A stretch of DNA of 64,000 nucleotides from Streptomyces chattanoogensis (GCF_001294335.1 NZ_LGKG01000101.1:124001-188000); one strand, 5' to 3'. Shown: positions 27,053 through 35,975, counted from the first letter of the stretch. Notes: generated by a model not told the origin, from the letters alone. Numbers and translations: made by a program.

Positions 27053-27148
27053 TGTGCTCGGGGCTTCTGGGCCCCATGCCCGTCGACGTGCTGCCGTGTC
27101 ACGTTTGAGGCGGTATGCAGGAGGAGAGCGCGAAGCCGGAGAGCGGTG

Positions 27149-28045
27149 ATGACCATGCGGGCTCACATCGGCGATCAACTCGTTGTCGAAAGTCCGGCCA
27201 CGGGCGCGACCAGGCGGGACGGCGAAATCGTCGGAGTCCATCACGACGACGGAACGCCGCCCTATGACGTGCGCTGGTCGGATACGAACGACGTGACACT
27301 CGTGTTTCCGGGGCCCGACGCGCATATCCACCACATCACGGACCAGCCCGAGGTCGGGCACCCCGAAGCGGAGCCGTCCGGGGCCGGCAAGCCTTCCCAC
27401 CGGCGGCTCGACCCCGGCGATATCGGCCGGCGTGTGGCACACGAGCGCAGGCGGCAGCGGCTCACCCGCGCGGAAGTGGCCGAACGCGCCGGCATGTCCG
27501 CGTCGTATCTGGCATACGTCGAGGAGCGGCCGGCCGCTCCGGACATCGGGGGACTCACCCGCCTGGCCGACGCACTGGGGACCACGGCGGCTCATCTGCG
27601 CGGCGGCGGAGCCGATCTGCCGCCCGGCGAGGGCCAGGCCGCCTACCACCCCGAGCTACGCGAGCTGAGCCCCGACGAATGCCGGGACCGGCTCGGCACA
27701 CATGGGGTCGGGCGCATCGCCGTATCGACACCGGACGGGCTGACGGTGGTCCCGGTGAACTACGAGATGATCGACGGCGCCATCGCCTTCCGGACCGCGC
27801 CCCAAGCCGTTCCGGCAGCGGCCGTCGGGACCGATGCGGCATTCGAGGTCGACCACGTGGACGAGGCCATGAGTCAGGGGTGGAGCGTGCTCGTCCACGG
27901 TCCGGCACGAGCCGTCACCGACATCGACGCCATGCGACGGCTGGCCGAGCGAGCACACTCCAAGCCCTGGGCAGGCGGCGAGCGCCCGCTGTGGGTGCTG
28001 ATCGAGCCCCAGCGCCTGACCGGGCGGCGCATCCACACGGACTGA
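27149..28045 (+). CDS. DUF1918 - XRE helix-turn-helix - pyridoxamine 5'-phosphate oxidase-like fusion
   Basis: 298 residues with three modules. Residues 3-62 are DUF1918 (RAHIGDQLVVESPATGATRR ... DGTPPYDVRWSD ... VFPGPDAHIHH). Residues 89-150 are an XRE helix-turn-helix (GRRVAHERRRQRLTRAEVAE, MSASYLAYVEERPAAPDIGG). Residues 165-298 are an FMN-binding split barrel (ECRDRLGTHGVGRIAVSTPD, VVPVNYEMIDGAIAFRT, EVDHVDEAMSQGWSVLVHG). ATG 27149 has GGAGAG five bases before it. A flavin- or deazaflavin-dependent regulator or reductase is plausible. It reads into the nitroreductase gene 27 bp downstream. The combination is unusual in placing all three in one chain. Confidence 0.88.
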   Translation: MTMRAHIGDQLVVESPATGATRRDGEIVGVHHDDGTPPYDVRWSDTNDVTLVFPGPDAHIHHITDQPEVGHPEAEPSGAGKPSHRRLDPGDIGRRVAHERRRQRLTRAEVAERAGMSASYLAYVEERPAAPDIGGLTRLADALGTTAAHLRGGGADLPPGEGQAAYHPELRELSPDECRDRLGTHGVGRIAVSTPDGLTVVPVNYEMIDGAIAFRTAPQAVPAAAVGTDAAFEVDHVDEAMSQGWSVLVHGPARAVTDIDAMRRLAERAHSKPWAGGERPLWVLIEPQRLTGRRIHTD

Positions 28046-28072
28046 TCCGTAGGAGGGCCGAGGGAGGCTCCG

Positions 28073-29065
28073 GTGACCGCACAACTACTCTCCGAGGAAC
28101 GCGTGATGGAGCTGGCCGACGACGCGGCCACCGCCCCGTCCATGCACAACGCGCAGCCGTGGCACTTCCGTTACTGCCGGCACAGCCGCAGTTTCGACGT
28201 GCGCGCGGACCTCGACCGCGCCCTGCCGCATGCCGACCCCGACAACCGCGCCCTGCACATCGGCTGTGGCGCGGCCCTGCTGAACCTCCGGGTCGCGGCG
28301 GCCCACGCGGGTTGGTATCCGTCGACCCGCCTCCTTCCGGATCCCGGGGACCCCGCTCTCCTCGCCACGGTGCAGCTGACCGGCCTCGGCAGCGGGCAGA
28401 GCGACCTCGACGCGCTGTATCCGGCGGTCCGCCGCCGGCACACCAGCCGCTACCCGTTCGCCGAAACCGACATACCCGAGGCCGTCCGGTCCGCTCTGAG
28501 CGACGCCGCCGGGCGGGAAGGAGCCCAACTGGACTTCGCCACCCGGTGGCATCTGCAGTGGGTGCAGGAGCTGGCCGAAGAGGCCGAGGCACGCAACCTC
28601 ACCGACCGCGGCGAGAACGAGGATCTGGCGCGCTGGACCCACATCGGCGCCACAGCGGCGGACGCGACCGGGGACGGGATCCCGGAGTACGCCTTCGGAC
28701 CGCGCAAACTCGGCGGCAAGGCCCCGATGCGCGACTTCGCGGGCACCAGGCCGGTGCCCGGCCGCGCCACCGCGGCGTTCGAGGGCTCCCCGCATCTGGC
28801 CTTGCTGAGCACGGCCCGCGACCGTCCCGAGGACTGGCTGCGGGCGGGCCAGGCCATGGAACGCGTCCTGCTGCTCGCCACCCTTGAGGGACTTGCCAGT
28901 TCGCCCGCCACTCAGGCCCTCGAATGGTCCGACCTTCGCTGGGCGCTCCGCGACCCCGTGTCCGGGAAGGGATACGTGCAGATGGTGCTGCGTATCGGAT
29001 ATGGCCCGCAGGGCCTCACGACGCCCCGGCGCACGGTGGGAGACGTGCTCGACATCGAGCCTTAG
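28073..29065 (+). CDS. Acg family FMN-binding oxidoreductase (nitroreductase-like)
   Basis: 330 residues. N-terminal half-domain AATAPSMHNAQPWHFRY with the SxxNxQPW FMN signature of nitroreductases, then DLDALYPAVRRRHTSRYPFA. The C-terminal repeat has ATLEGLASSPATQALEW and MVLRIGYGP. The Acg/Rv2032 group carries a lid and is thought to sequester flavin; it is a classic dormancy-regulon gene in mycobacteria. GTG 28073 with GGGAGG nearby. Probably transcribed with the DUF1918-XRE-PNPOx gene. Confidence 0.92.
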   Translation: MTAQLLSEERVMELADDAATAPSMHNAQPWHFRYCRHSRSFDVRADLDRALPHADPDNRALHIGCGAALLNLRVAAAHAGWYPSTRLLPDPGDPALLATVQLTGLGSGQSDLDALYPAVRRRHTSRYPFAETDIPEAVRSALSDAAGREGAQLDFATRWHLQWVQELAEEAEARNLTDRGENEDLARWTHIGATAADATGDGIPEYAFGPRKLGGKAPMRDFAGTRPVPGRATAAFEGSPHLALLSTARDRPEDWLRAGQAMERVLLLATLEGLASSPATQALEWSDLRWALRDPVSGKGYVQMVLRIGYGPQGLTTPRRTVGDVLDIEP

Positions 29066-29111
29066 CCGTCCGAAGCCGTCCGAACCGTCCGGCGAGAATT
29101 CCGGAACCTGT

Positions 29112-29145
29112 TACGTGGGTCAGCACCTGATACGTGGGTCAGCAC
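29112..29145. repeat. 15-bp direct repeat, 19-bp period
   Basis: TACGTGGGTCAGCAC at 29112-29126 and 29131-29145, between the nitroreductase stop and the B2-like gene. Confidence 0.85.
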
Positions 29146-29162
29146 AGCCGCCTGGGAGGTGA

Positions 29163-29528
29163 GTGACTTTTCCAGACGGCACTCAACGTCGACGACACCC
29201 CTCCACGGCACGGATGAGGCGCGTGGCCACCGAGCCGAGCGCGGCGTTGCGGATCTGGCCGTTGAGCGTGACGACCAGCGCCGCGGAAGCCGGACGCGTT
29301 GTGGTCGCCCGCGACTGGGCCAGCCGCTTCTTCCTTGGGCGCGCCTCCTGCCTGGAGATGTCTCTGGCAGCCTCCCTCGCCTCGACGCTCCATGGCAGGG
29401 CCGTGGACTGGTACATGGGCTGCCGCTTCGCCCCATGCGAGTCACACGCCTGGATCGAAGTGGACTCCCCACCCATCGGCGAACCGGGCACCCCCGATCA
29501 CCCCTTCAAGGTCACCCTCCGCACCTGA
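29163..29528 (+). CDS. Lasso peptide biosynthesis B2-like (transglutaminase-fold) protein, short
   Basis: 121 residues. The C-terminal half matches the McjB_C/B2 leader-peptidase domain: ASCLEMSLAASLASTLHGRA (catalytic Cys), then CESHAWIEVDSPPIGEP (catalytic His and Asp). In lasso peptide pathways B2 cleaves the leader peptide with help from B1. The usual B2 is about 140-150 residues, so the N-terminus looks shortened or altered; the GTG at 29163 has GGGAGG only three bases away. No precursor, B1 or cyclase gene is visible nearby. Stop codon lies in a 20-bp tandem duplication. Orphan or remnant. Confidence 0.6.
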   Translation: MTFPDGTQRRRHPSTARMRRVATEPSAALRIWPLSVTTSAAEAGRVVVARDWASRFFLGRASCLEMSLAASLASTLHGRAVDWYMGCRFAPCESHAWIEVDSPPIGEPGTPDHPFKVTLRT

Positions 29529-29565
29529 ACCGAGGACCACTCGATTGAACCGAGGACCACTCGAT
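29526..29565. repeat. Perfect 20-bp tandem duplication
   Basis: Two identical head-to-tail 20-bp units, 29526-29545 and 29546-29565. The first begins with the stop codon of the B2-like gene; the second runs into an ATG at 29564. A recent slippage or repair event. Confidence 0.9.
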
Positions 29566-29996
29566 GCCTGACACCTCCACCGAACAAGCCCTCGACCGCG
29601 CCCTCCACGCCGTACCGGCCGCACAGTGCCACGGCGCCGACGGCCGAGCCGTACGCCCCTGCACACCCCCGCCGACCGTCCCTGACGCCGGGCTCCAGCA
29701 ACCGAAGCCGCACCCTCCTCTGCGGCGTACGCATCGCCGACCTACCTGGCGCCTACGCAATCACCCGCATCTCCGTCGACGACAAACACCCACCGCACAA
29801 GGTCGAGATCCACCACGGCGGATATACCCCCATGGTCGCCGCCGCGCCGAGGACGCCGCCTCACCTGCTGCGGGCCCACAGGAGCCGAGGGGACTTCTGG
29901 ATACGGGGAGTGATCAGGCGCGCCTCGCCGTGCCGACCAGACGGCCGAGACCACGTGCCAGGCCGACGGAGGAACCAGATCTTGACGCTTCCTTAG
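29564..29996 (+). pseudogene. Unrecognised, probably frameshifted gene remnant
   Basis: The frame from ATG 29564 (MPDTSTEQALDRALHAVPAA) is protein-like for about 45 codons. From about 29705 a different plus frame takes over (LLCGVRIADLPGAYAITRIS, then KVEIHHGGYTPMVAAAPRTP and SRGDFWIRGVIRRAS) to a TAG at about 29996. I do not recognise either part. They could be one gene with a frameshift. Confidence 0.35.
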
Positions 29997-30101
29997 CGCC
30001 TTCATAGCGCATCGTTGACGTACCGTTAACGCCAGGTGAGCCGGGAAGTCTGGTCGGCATGTAGTGAGTCTCTCCTCGTCGGCCAGAAAGGCTTTCCGGG
30101 C

Positions 30102-31499
30102 ATGCCCCTCTCCCAGACCGCGGTATCCGCGACCACGGTTCGTGTGCGCTCCAGCAAGGGGCCGCGCACTTCGGTGCTGTTCATCGCTTTCGCCTTCGCG
30201 GTGATCGCGGATCCGGTCTCCTCGGTCGCTTATGCCATCGAGGCCGCCCTGCGCGCCCTCCACGGTGACCTGGCGCTGCTGCTGCCCACCATGACCCTGG
30301 TGGTCGGCCTGGTTGTCGTGGTGACCGCCAACTACTGGCAGCTGGTACGCCGCTTCCCCAAGGGCGGCGGCGCGGCGGCCGCAGCCGGGCGGGCCTTCGG
30401 GCCGCGCTGGACCTTCTTGCCGATCGGTGCGCTGGTGGTCGACTTCGTCCTGACCATCGGAATCTCGATCTCCGCAGCGGCCAGCGCCGCCATCGCCCTC
30501 TTCCCCGCACTCGCCAGTGCCCGCGTCCCCCTGGCCCTCGGGCTGCTGGTGCTGGTGGCCGGGCTGACCTGGTTCGGGCACGGCGGCCGTCTCCTGTTCG
30601 CGGTGATGACCGTGCTGTTCGTGCTGGTCTGCGTCGCCGTACTGGTGCTCGGCTTCATCAGCCCGCACGCGATGGGCCACGCCCCGGCCGGCACCGACGC
30701 GGGCCGGCCCGCAGCACTCGCCGTCGTCCTCGCCTTCCCCGTCGCGATGGCCCTGGCCACCGGCGTGGAAGCGCCCTCCACCGCCATCGCCCAGCTCGGG
30801 CAGCTCGACGACACCCACCGTCGCCGTTTCGGCCGCGGCACCCTTGCCCTGCTCCTGGTCATCGTCGGCGGTCTGACCATCGGGCTCACCGCGCTCGCGC
30901 TGCGCCTGCACATAGGCATCCCGGGTGCCGACTCCACCCAGATCGCCGACATCGCGCGTTCCGCCACCGGATCCGGCTGGCTGTACGGCGCGTTCCAGCT
31001 CACCAGCTCCCTCCTGCTGCTCGCCGCTGCCAGTTCCTCCTTCCAAGCGGGACCCGGCCTCCTCAAGGCCCTGGCCGGAACGGCGGGCGCTCCCGGCGTG
31101 CTGCCCCCGGTCCTCGGCCGCACGAACAAGCACCACACGCCGTACTGGTCCGTCGTGGTCTATCTGATCGCCGCCGCTGTGATCATCGTGGCCGCGGCAG
31201 GTCAGGAACAGGAACTGGTCCTCTTCTACGCGGTCGCCGTCTTCGTCAGTTTCCTGGTCGGCCTGGTGGCGATGACCCGCTTCGCCCGGACGGAGAAGAA
31301 GCCTGCCCTGGCATGGGTCAACGCCCTGGCCGCAGCCGCAGTGGCGTTCACGCTCGCCGTGAACCTGCTGCGCGGCTGGCCGGTGCTCTCCCTCGCCGCC
31401 ACCCTCGTCATCGCCGGCGGCCTGTACCTCAGGTGGGCCCACGCAGGACGCCCCAGCGGGATCGAGAACGTCGAGGCCCAGGCCGAGGCAACCGACTGA
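30102..31499 (+). CDS. APC superfamily amino acid/polyamine-type permease
   Basis: 465 residues, about 12 membrane helices. The first helix region FVIADPVSSVAYAIEA-like segment (AFAVIADPVSSVAYAIEAAL) is the conserved APC entrance motif. Others: NYWQLVRRFPKGGGAAAAAG, IGISISAAASAAIALFPAL, ATGVEAPSTAIAQLGQLDD, FQAGPGLLKALAG, RTNKHHTPYWSVVVYLIAA. ATG 30102 with AGAAAGG upstream. Substrate not evident; similar permeases occur beside USP and stress genes in actinobacteria. It is separated from the downstream phosphatase by 274 bp. Confidence 0.88.
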   Translation: MPLSQTAVSATTVRVRSSKGPRTSVLFIAFAFAVIADPVSSVAYAIEAALRALHGDLALLLPTMTLVVGLVVVVTANYWQLVRRFPKGGGAAAAAGRAFGPRWTFLPIGALVVDFVLTIGISISAAASAAIALFPALASARVPLALGLLVLVAGLTWFGHGGRLLFAVMTVLFVLVCVAVLVLGFISPHAMGHAPAGTDAGRPAALAVVLAFPVAMALATGVEAPSTAIAQLGQLDDTHRRRFGRGTLALLLVIVGGLTIGLTALALRLHIGIPGADSTQIADIARSATGSGWLYGAFQLTSSLLLLAAASSSFQAGPGLLKALAGTAGAPGVLPPVLGRTNKHHTPYWSVVVYLIAAAVIIVAAAGQEQELVLFYAVAVFVSFLVGLVAMTRFARTEKKPALAWVNALAAAAVAFTLAVNLLRGWPVLSLAATLVIAGGLYLRWAHAGRPSGIENVEAQAEATD

Positions 31500-31550
31500 C
31501 TCGGCGGTGTCGTAGGGCTGCCATGGGGTGGGTCGGTGGCAGGCGGGGCA

Positions 31551-31564
31551 GGGACCGGTCCAGG
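31551..31564. promoter_or_regulatory. Weak DosR-like site upstream of the GAF-SpoIIE gene
   Basis: GGGACCGGTCCAGG contains the perfect palindrome GGACCGGTCC and shares its first ten bases with the 25661 box, but lies 210 bp from the start codon and diverges in the right arm. Confidence 0.3.
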
Positions 31565-31773
31565 TGGCCAGCAGGTGGGGACGACGAGGTGGTGGACGCC
31601 GGTCGGCACCGGCATACGCCTGGTCGCCGGCGTGCCGGACGCCTGATCTCCGCAGCGGCGGCGGTAGGCGACCGCCTTCCTTATGGTGGACACCAAGGCG
31701 CCCAGCCGCCGGTACTGAGGCATGCGCCATCCAAGCCATGGTCTGGCAGGGCAGTGGCAGGAAAGAGCTGCAC

Positions 31774-33093
31774 ATGGAGCAGGGAGAGGATCCGCTGCCG
31801 CCCGCGCTGCGGCTGCGCCTGGATGCCGAGTGGGACCGTGTCACCGAACGGCTCCGCACCCTGGCAGACGCCCAAGAACAGTTCCAGGGGCTGCTGGACG
31901 CCGCGCTCACCATCAGCCGGGAGCTGGAGCTGCCCGTGGTGCTGCGCCGGATCGTCACCACCGCGATGGACCTGGTCGGCACACGCTACGGCGCCCTGGG
32001 CGTACTGAATGAGCAGCGCACGGGCTTGTCGGAGTTCATCCCGGTCGGCCTCACCGACCGCGAGGTGGCCGACCTGGCCGGTGTCGGGCAGCCACAGGGC
32101 CGGGGATTGCTGGGCCATCTGATCCACCACCCCGAACCGCTGCGGACCGACAACGTCCCCGCCCACCCCCACGCCGCCGGCTTCCCGCCCGGACATCCAC
32201 CTGTGCGCACCCTGCTCGGTGTGCCGATCAACGTGCGCGGCGAGATCTACGGGGACCTTTACCTGGCCGAGAGGCTGGACGGGCAACCCTTCGACGCCCA
32301 CGACGAGAGTGTGGTGCTCGCCTTGGCCGGCGCCGCGGGCGTGGCCATCGACAACGCCCGCCTCTTCGAGCAGGTCCGCGCCGGAGCCGAACAGTTCCAG
32401 CGCCTGCTCCTGCCCCACCTGCCCGACCTGCGGCCCTTCACCGCGTCCGCGATCTACCGGCCGGCCACCGCCCCTGGGCTCCTGGGCGGGGACTGGTACG
32501 ACGCCGTCCTGCTGCCCGACCACGCCTGCGCGGCCGTCATCGGTGACGTCGTCGGCCACGACATGCACGCTGCGGCCGCCATGGCCCAGACCCGCAACAT
32601 GCTGCGCGCTCTGCTCTACGAGCGGCGCACCCCGCCCAGCGCCGTCCTCGCCCAGCTCGACCGCACCCTGTGCGCGATCACCGACAACCCCGTCACCACC
32701 GCCTGCCTGGCCCGCATCGAACCCGACGGCGACGCTTGGAGGCTGCGCTGGAGCACCGCAGGCCACCTCCCACCGCTGTTGATCACCCCCGACATCCGGG
32801 CCGAGTATCTGCACGCCGACCCCGGCGTCCCCCTTGGCGTCGACACCGCCCAGCCCCGCCCCGACCACACCCACCCCCTGCCCGCCGGCGCCACCGTGAT
32901 CCTCTTCACCGACGGGCTGGTCGAACATCCCCAGCACTCCCTCGACGCCGGTCTGAACGCCCTCGCCCGCATTGCCACCGCTCACGCCGAGCTGCCCCTG
33001 AACGAGCTGTGCCAGACCCTGGCCGACCAACACCCCGGCGACGGCCACGACGACATGGCCATCCTTGCTCTGCGCACCCCAGCCCGTGCGTAA
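31774..33093 (+). CDS. GAF domain and SpoIIE-type PP2C serine phosphatase
   Basis: 439 residues. The GAF sensor (about 55-210: ISRELELPVVLRRIVTTAMD, GTRYGALGVLNEQ, VRTLLGVPINVRGEIYGDLY, AAGVAIDNARLFEQ) is followed by a SpoIIE/PP2C phosphatase domain (about 215-435) with metal-binding aspartates in GGDWYDAVLL, GDVVGHDMHAAAAMAQTRNM, LFTDGLVE and GHDDMAILAL. Such proteins control anti-anti-sigma factors. The GAF is close to those of DevS-like sensors in style, but there is no kinase domain. ATG 31774 with GGAAAGAG upstream. Possible partner: the SpoIIAA-like protein at 47564. Confidence 0.93.
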   Translation: MEQGEDPLPPALRLRLDAEWDRVTERLRTLADAQEQFQGLLDAALTISRELELPVVLRRIVTTAMDLVGTRYGALGVLNEQRTGLSEFIPVGLTDREVADLAGVGQPQGRGLLGHLIHHPEPLRTDNVPAHPHAAGFPPGHPPVRTLLGVPINVRGEIYGDLYLAERLDGQPFDAHDESVVLALAGAAGVAIDNARLFEQVRAGAEQFQRLLLPHLPDLRPFTASAIYRPATAPGLLGGDWYDAVLLPDHACAAVIGDVVGHDMHAAAAMAQTRNMLRALLYERRTPPSAVLAQLDRTLCAITDNPVTTACLARIEPDGDAWRLRWSTAGHLPPLLITPDIRAEYLHADPGVPLGVDTAQPRPDHTHPLPAGATVILFTDGLVEHPQHSLDAGLNALARIATAHAELPLNELCQTLADQHPGDGHDDMAILALRTPARA

Positions 33094-33174
33094 CCGCACC
33101 TCAGCCGATCGGCGTCCACGGACGTCACAGCCCCTGGTGAAGATCAAGCCGGCCCGAGGGCTGATCGCGAGGGG

Positions 33175-33507
33175 CTAGTCGCCGGTGGCCACGAGGCTCC
33201 AGCCGAGGCGGGCGTTGTGGTCGATGTCTTCGGCCTCGTAGGCGACCACGACGCCCTCGGCGCCGGCCGGCTGGGCCTGGGCTGTCAGAGTCGCACCCTC
33301 GTGGGTACGGATGACGATGTCGCCGTCGTCCACGATGTGGTTGACCGGACGGATGGCCGGCAACGCCTACAGGGTGAAGGCGATCCGGCCCAGCGGGACG
33401 CTACCGGAGAGCCGCAGGGCGTCGGAGCCGTCCCACTCGGACACGAGGCGGTTGCCGCCACGACGGGGCTGTTCGGTCCACGCCCGCGGCTGAGCGGACT
33501 GTTCCAC
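33175..33507 (-). pseudogene. Pyridoxamine 5'-phosphate oxidase-like protein, broken by an in-frame TAG
   Basis: From GTG 33507 the frame reads RRGGNRLVSEWDGSDALRL, VPLGRIAFTL, then TAG at 33367-33369, then ALPAIRPVNHIVDDGDIVIR, EGATLTAQ and ARLGWSLVATG. The family reads FTLQALPAIRPVNH here, so CAG to TAG (Gln to stop) is the simple explanation. The total of 110 codons is shorter than the ~135 usual for this split-barrel family. PNPOx-like proteins are common in dormancy regulons. Confidence 0.8.
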
Positions 33508-33609
33508 TGCCCCTGGGTCTGCCCGTCCCGTTCCCGGGTCATCGACGGGCGGACCCGTCGGGTACGGGAAGGCGCGGAGCGCGCCGTGTGGCGGGGGAGC
33601 GAGCGCAGA

Positions 33610-33969
33610 TCAGGCTTTCTTGACCACGCTGGACTTGAGCTGCATGGCTCCGAAACCGTCGATCTTGCAGTCGATGTCATGGCCGGCGACTCCGTCGACC
33701 AGCCGGATGTTGCGCACCTTGGTGCCCGCCTTGATGCCCGAAGGGCTTCCCTTGACCTTGAGCGCCTTGACGACGACCACGGTGTCGCCGTCGTGCAGCA
33801 CATTGCCGACCGAGTCCTTGACGACCGGCCCTGCGGCAGCGTCCCCGCCCGCCACGCCACTCTCGGCGGGAACCCACTCATGGCCGCACTCCGGGCACAC
33901 CACAAGGGCATTCATCTCGTAGGTGTACTCACAAGAGCACTTTGGACAGGAAGGAAGGTTCTCGATCAC
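33610..33969 (-). CDS. yjdM: PhnA/YjdM-type zinc ribbon protein
   Basis: 119 residues. An N-terminal zinc ribbon ([25 protein letters not shown]: four cysteines in CxxC pairs) is followed by an SH3-like PhnA domain ([60 protein letters not shown]). The family was once linked to phosphonate use, but its function is unclear. Length is normal (about 112-120) and there is no damage, unlike its neighbours. GTG 33969 with GGAGG close by. Confidence 0.9.
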   Translation of the reverse strand: MIENLPSCPKCSCEYTYEMNALVVCPECGHEWVPAESGVAGGDAAAGPVVKDSVGNVLHDGDTVVVVKALKVKGSPSGIKAGTKVRNIRLVDGVAGHDIDCKIDGFGAMQLKSSVVKKA

Positions 33970-34179
33970 CCCTCCAGAGTATCCGGCATCGACGTCCGCC
34001 CTGAGGTGCCGAGAGGGGATCACACCGGTCAGGGCGCAGCTTCCGTCACCGTCTTCAGTAGACCAACAGGCACCAGCGCGGACCGACCACGTCGGCGAGC
34101 GCGCCGACCTGCTCGACAGTGGCGGTCGGCTGCTCCTCGGCCCTCTCGCTGCCGGTGCGGTGCAGGTGGAAGCTCGACG

Positions 34180-34600
34180 ACCCCGCCGGACAAGGCGTCG
34201 ATGCCTGGACGTGCTGCAGCAGGCGATCGGCACCAGCAGGTACGTCGTGGCCAGCGGCAGTCTGCCACGCTTCTCGACGAGTGGCTGCAGCGCTGATCCA
34301 GCAAAGCCGCTGGCCCCGGCGTTGTTGATCACGCTGGTGGCGTGTCGGCCGAGCCGCTTCAACCTGCGCGGCCAGTGCCTGCCCGGGGTGGTCCTCGGCC
34401 AGGTCCATCGGCACCACGTGGGCCTGGATCCGGTGATGCGCGCGCGGCCCCGGGGGCCGGCTCCTCCTGGCATTCCTTGCGGCGGGCGACCAGCACCAGG
34501 CCGGAGGCGCGGCGGCAAGCCGGCAGGCGAACTCGGCGCCGGGGCCCGCGCCGACGCCGGTGATCAGGGTGGTCTGTCCGCGGTAGTCGACGGCTGCCAC
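34180..34600 (-). pseudogene. Short-chain dehydrogenase, frameshifted
   Basis: GTG 34600 with AAGGAGG upstream starts [20 protein letters not shown] (the TGxxxGxG cofactor motif) and [11 protein letters not shown]. The frame then degrades; [20 protein letters not shown] and, in another frame, [14 protein letters not shown] (the NNAG motif) follow. At least two frameshifts. The catalytic YxxxK region is not found. A dead gene in the 33-36 kb decay patch. Confidence 0.75.
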
Positions 34601-34745
34601 GGCTGCCTCCTTCAGCCGCTGCCTTCCCGGCAGTTGATGCGTGATCAAGGGGTGCGGCCTTGTCTCGACCAATTGCGGCAGCGCACAGAACCCCACGCCT
34701 CGGCGCGGTCGTGGAGCCGCCGGCGGCAAGCGGGTGCTCCCCCCG

Positions 34746-34945
34746 TCAGGCGTTGAAGCGGAGGCGAGAGGCTTCGATGTGGCCGAGGTGCCGGTGGGTC
34801 CAGTCGCACAGTCCGTCGAGCGTCACCGTCAGGGCCTGGCCCGCTTCGGTGAGGGTGTACTCGACCCGCGGCGGTACGACGGGGTGCACCGTCCGCTCGA
34901 TCAGACCGTTGCGCTCCAGCCTGCGCAGGTTCTGGGTGAGCCCAG
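34746..34945 (-). pseudogene. HxlR family regulator, C-terminal fragment
   Basis: LTQNLRRLERNGLIERTVHP, VVPPRVEYTLTEAGQAL and a final helix match the winged-helix C-terminal half of HxlR regulators. The N-terminal half is missing; the break lies directly next to the start of the RidA gene on the opposite strand, so the former divergent promoter region seems deleted. Confidence 0.75.
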
Positions 34946-34967
34946 TAACCACAAGAGAGCGGCTCTC

Positions 34968-35291
34968 ATGGCAATGGAGGCAGGCAGCACAGCCATCACT
35001 CTCGTAAACCCCAGCGGATTGCCGGAAATCGACGTCTATCGGCAGGTGTCGATCGCGACCGGGTCGAAGCTGGTCTTCATCGCCGGGCAGGTCTCCTGGG
35101 ATGTCGACGGGATCATGGTCGGCGAAGGCGACCTCACCGCCCAGGTCGAGCAGTGCTACCTCAACATCGGCACCGCCCTGGCCGCGGAGCTGGGCGTCGT
35201 CCCGGTACCGCCGGCCACGCTGCTGGGGTTCGCGGCACTGGACGTCCGCGAGCACCTGGTCGAGATCGAAGCCACCACCGTCATCGACTGA
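34968..35291 (+). pseudogene. RidA family protein with internal deletion
   Basis: 107 codons against about 130-140. It starts well (AITLVNPSGLPEIDVYRQVS, IATGSKLVFIAGQVSWD, QVEQCYLNIGTALA) and then jumps to ELGVVPVPPATLLGFAALDV and REHLVEIEATTVID. The ~35 residues in between (the usual VKLTVYVVDW... segment) are missing without a frame change. RidA proteins are trimeric imine deaminases; losing a central strand and helix should break the fold. It is possibly still translated. Confidence 0.75.
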
Positions 35292-35399
35292 CTGAACGAA
35301 CGCTCTTCGCGCTGGAACTGACGGATGCCGTTCCGTGTGCGTTCGCGAATGTCCGCGCCCCGCGGCGGGTCGGCGCTGTCGACGCCGCCGACATTGCGA

Positions 35400-35975
35400 G
35401 GGCTGCCCCCCAGGGGCGGAACGGACGGCCCTGACCTTTGAAGACGCGGGAGAACAGCTCGTAGAACTCAAGGCGCAGCGCCTGCACCCCGGCCACCAGC
35501 GCCAGTCGGCCCGCCGCCCAGCGCACGGCCTCCGGCAGAGCGGCCGCGGTACGCACGGCGGCGGAGATCCGCATGCCGGTGGCCACCGCGGCCGGTGACT
35601 CGGCGCCCGGATCACCCCAGAGGGAAGCGGCTGGCGCGGCGCAACTCGGCCGGCGATCCGGTCCGGGCAAGCCGGGGCCAGGCGGTCGCCAGCGTGCCGA
35701 GCCGGTAGGACCGGGCCGGCCGGGGGAGCGGTGTGCCCGACACCGTACGAAGGTGCTCCTCCACGTTGGCGATCTCGAACCCGGCGGCCAGCAGCCGGAC
35801 GGCGTTCGCCCCGCTGCGGGGCTGCCAGCCCGCCAGCACCCGCAGATGCCACAACAGGGTTGCTCCGACCGCGCGTTGAGCGTCGGCCAGCGACGTCGCG
35901 GGACCGAGGTCGCGCCGGTAAGCCGTGGTTCCCAGGTACCGCAGGGCGCCGGACGGGTAGCCGTCTAGGTGACCG
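35400..35975 (-). pseudogene. V0D/AC39-type V-ATPase subunit-like protein, frameshifted
   Basis: The first frame (DAQRAVGATLLWHLRVLAGW, ANAVRLLAAGFEIANVEEHL, YRLGTLATAWPRLARTGSPA) shifts near 35625 to a second one (SLWGDPGAESPAAVATGMRI, AVRTAAALPEAVRWAAGRLA). Both match the streptomycete V0D/AC39-like family. The 3' end then runs into unrelated sequence. No other V-ATPase genes are present. It abuts the 3' end of the P-type ATPase gene. Confidence 0.65.

Noticed and set aside
29742..31982. 746-codon minus-strand open frame antisense to the APC permease
   Set aside because: Gly/Gln/Arg-rich shadow caused by third-position GC bias; the permease on the plus strand has clear family motifs.
31681..33147. 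Long minus-strand frame antisense to the GAF-SpoIIE gene
   Set aside because: Shadow frame with Gly/Val/Gln-rich composition and no domain.
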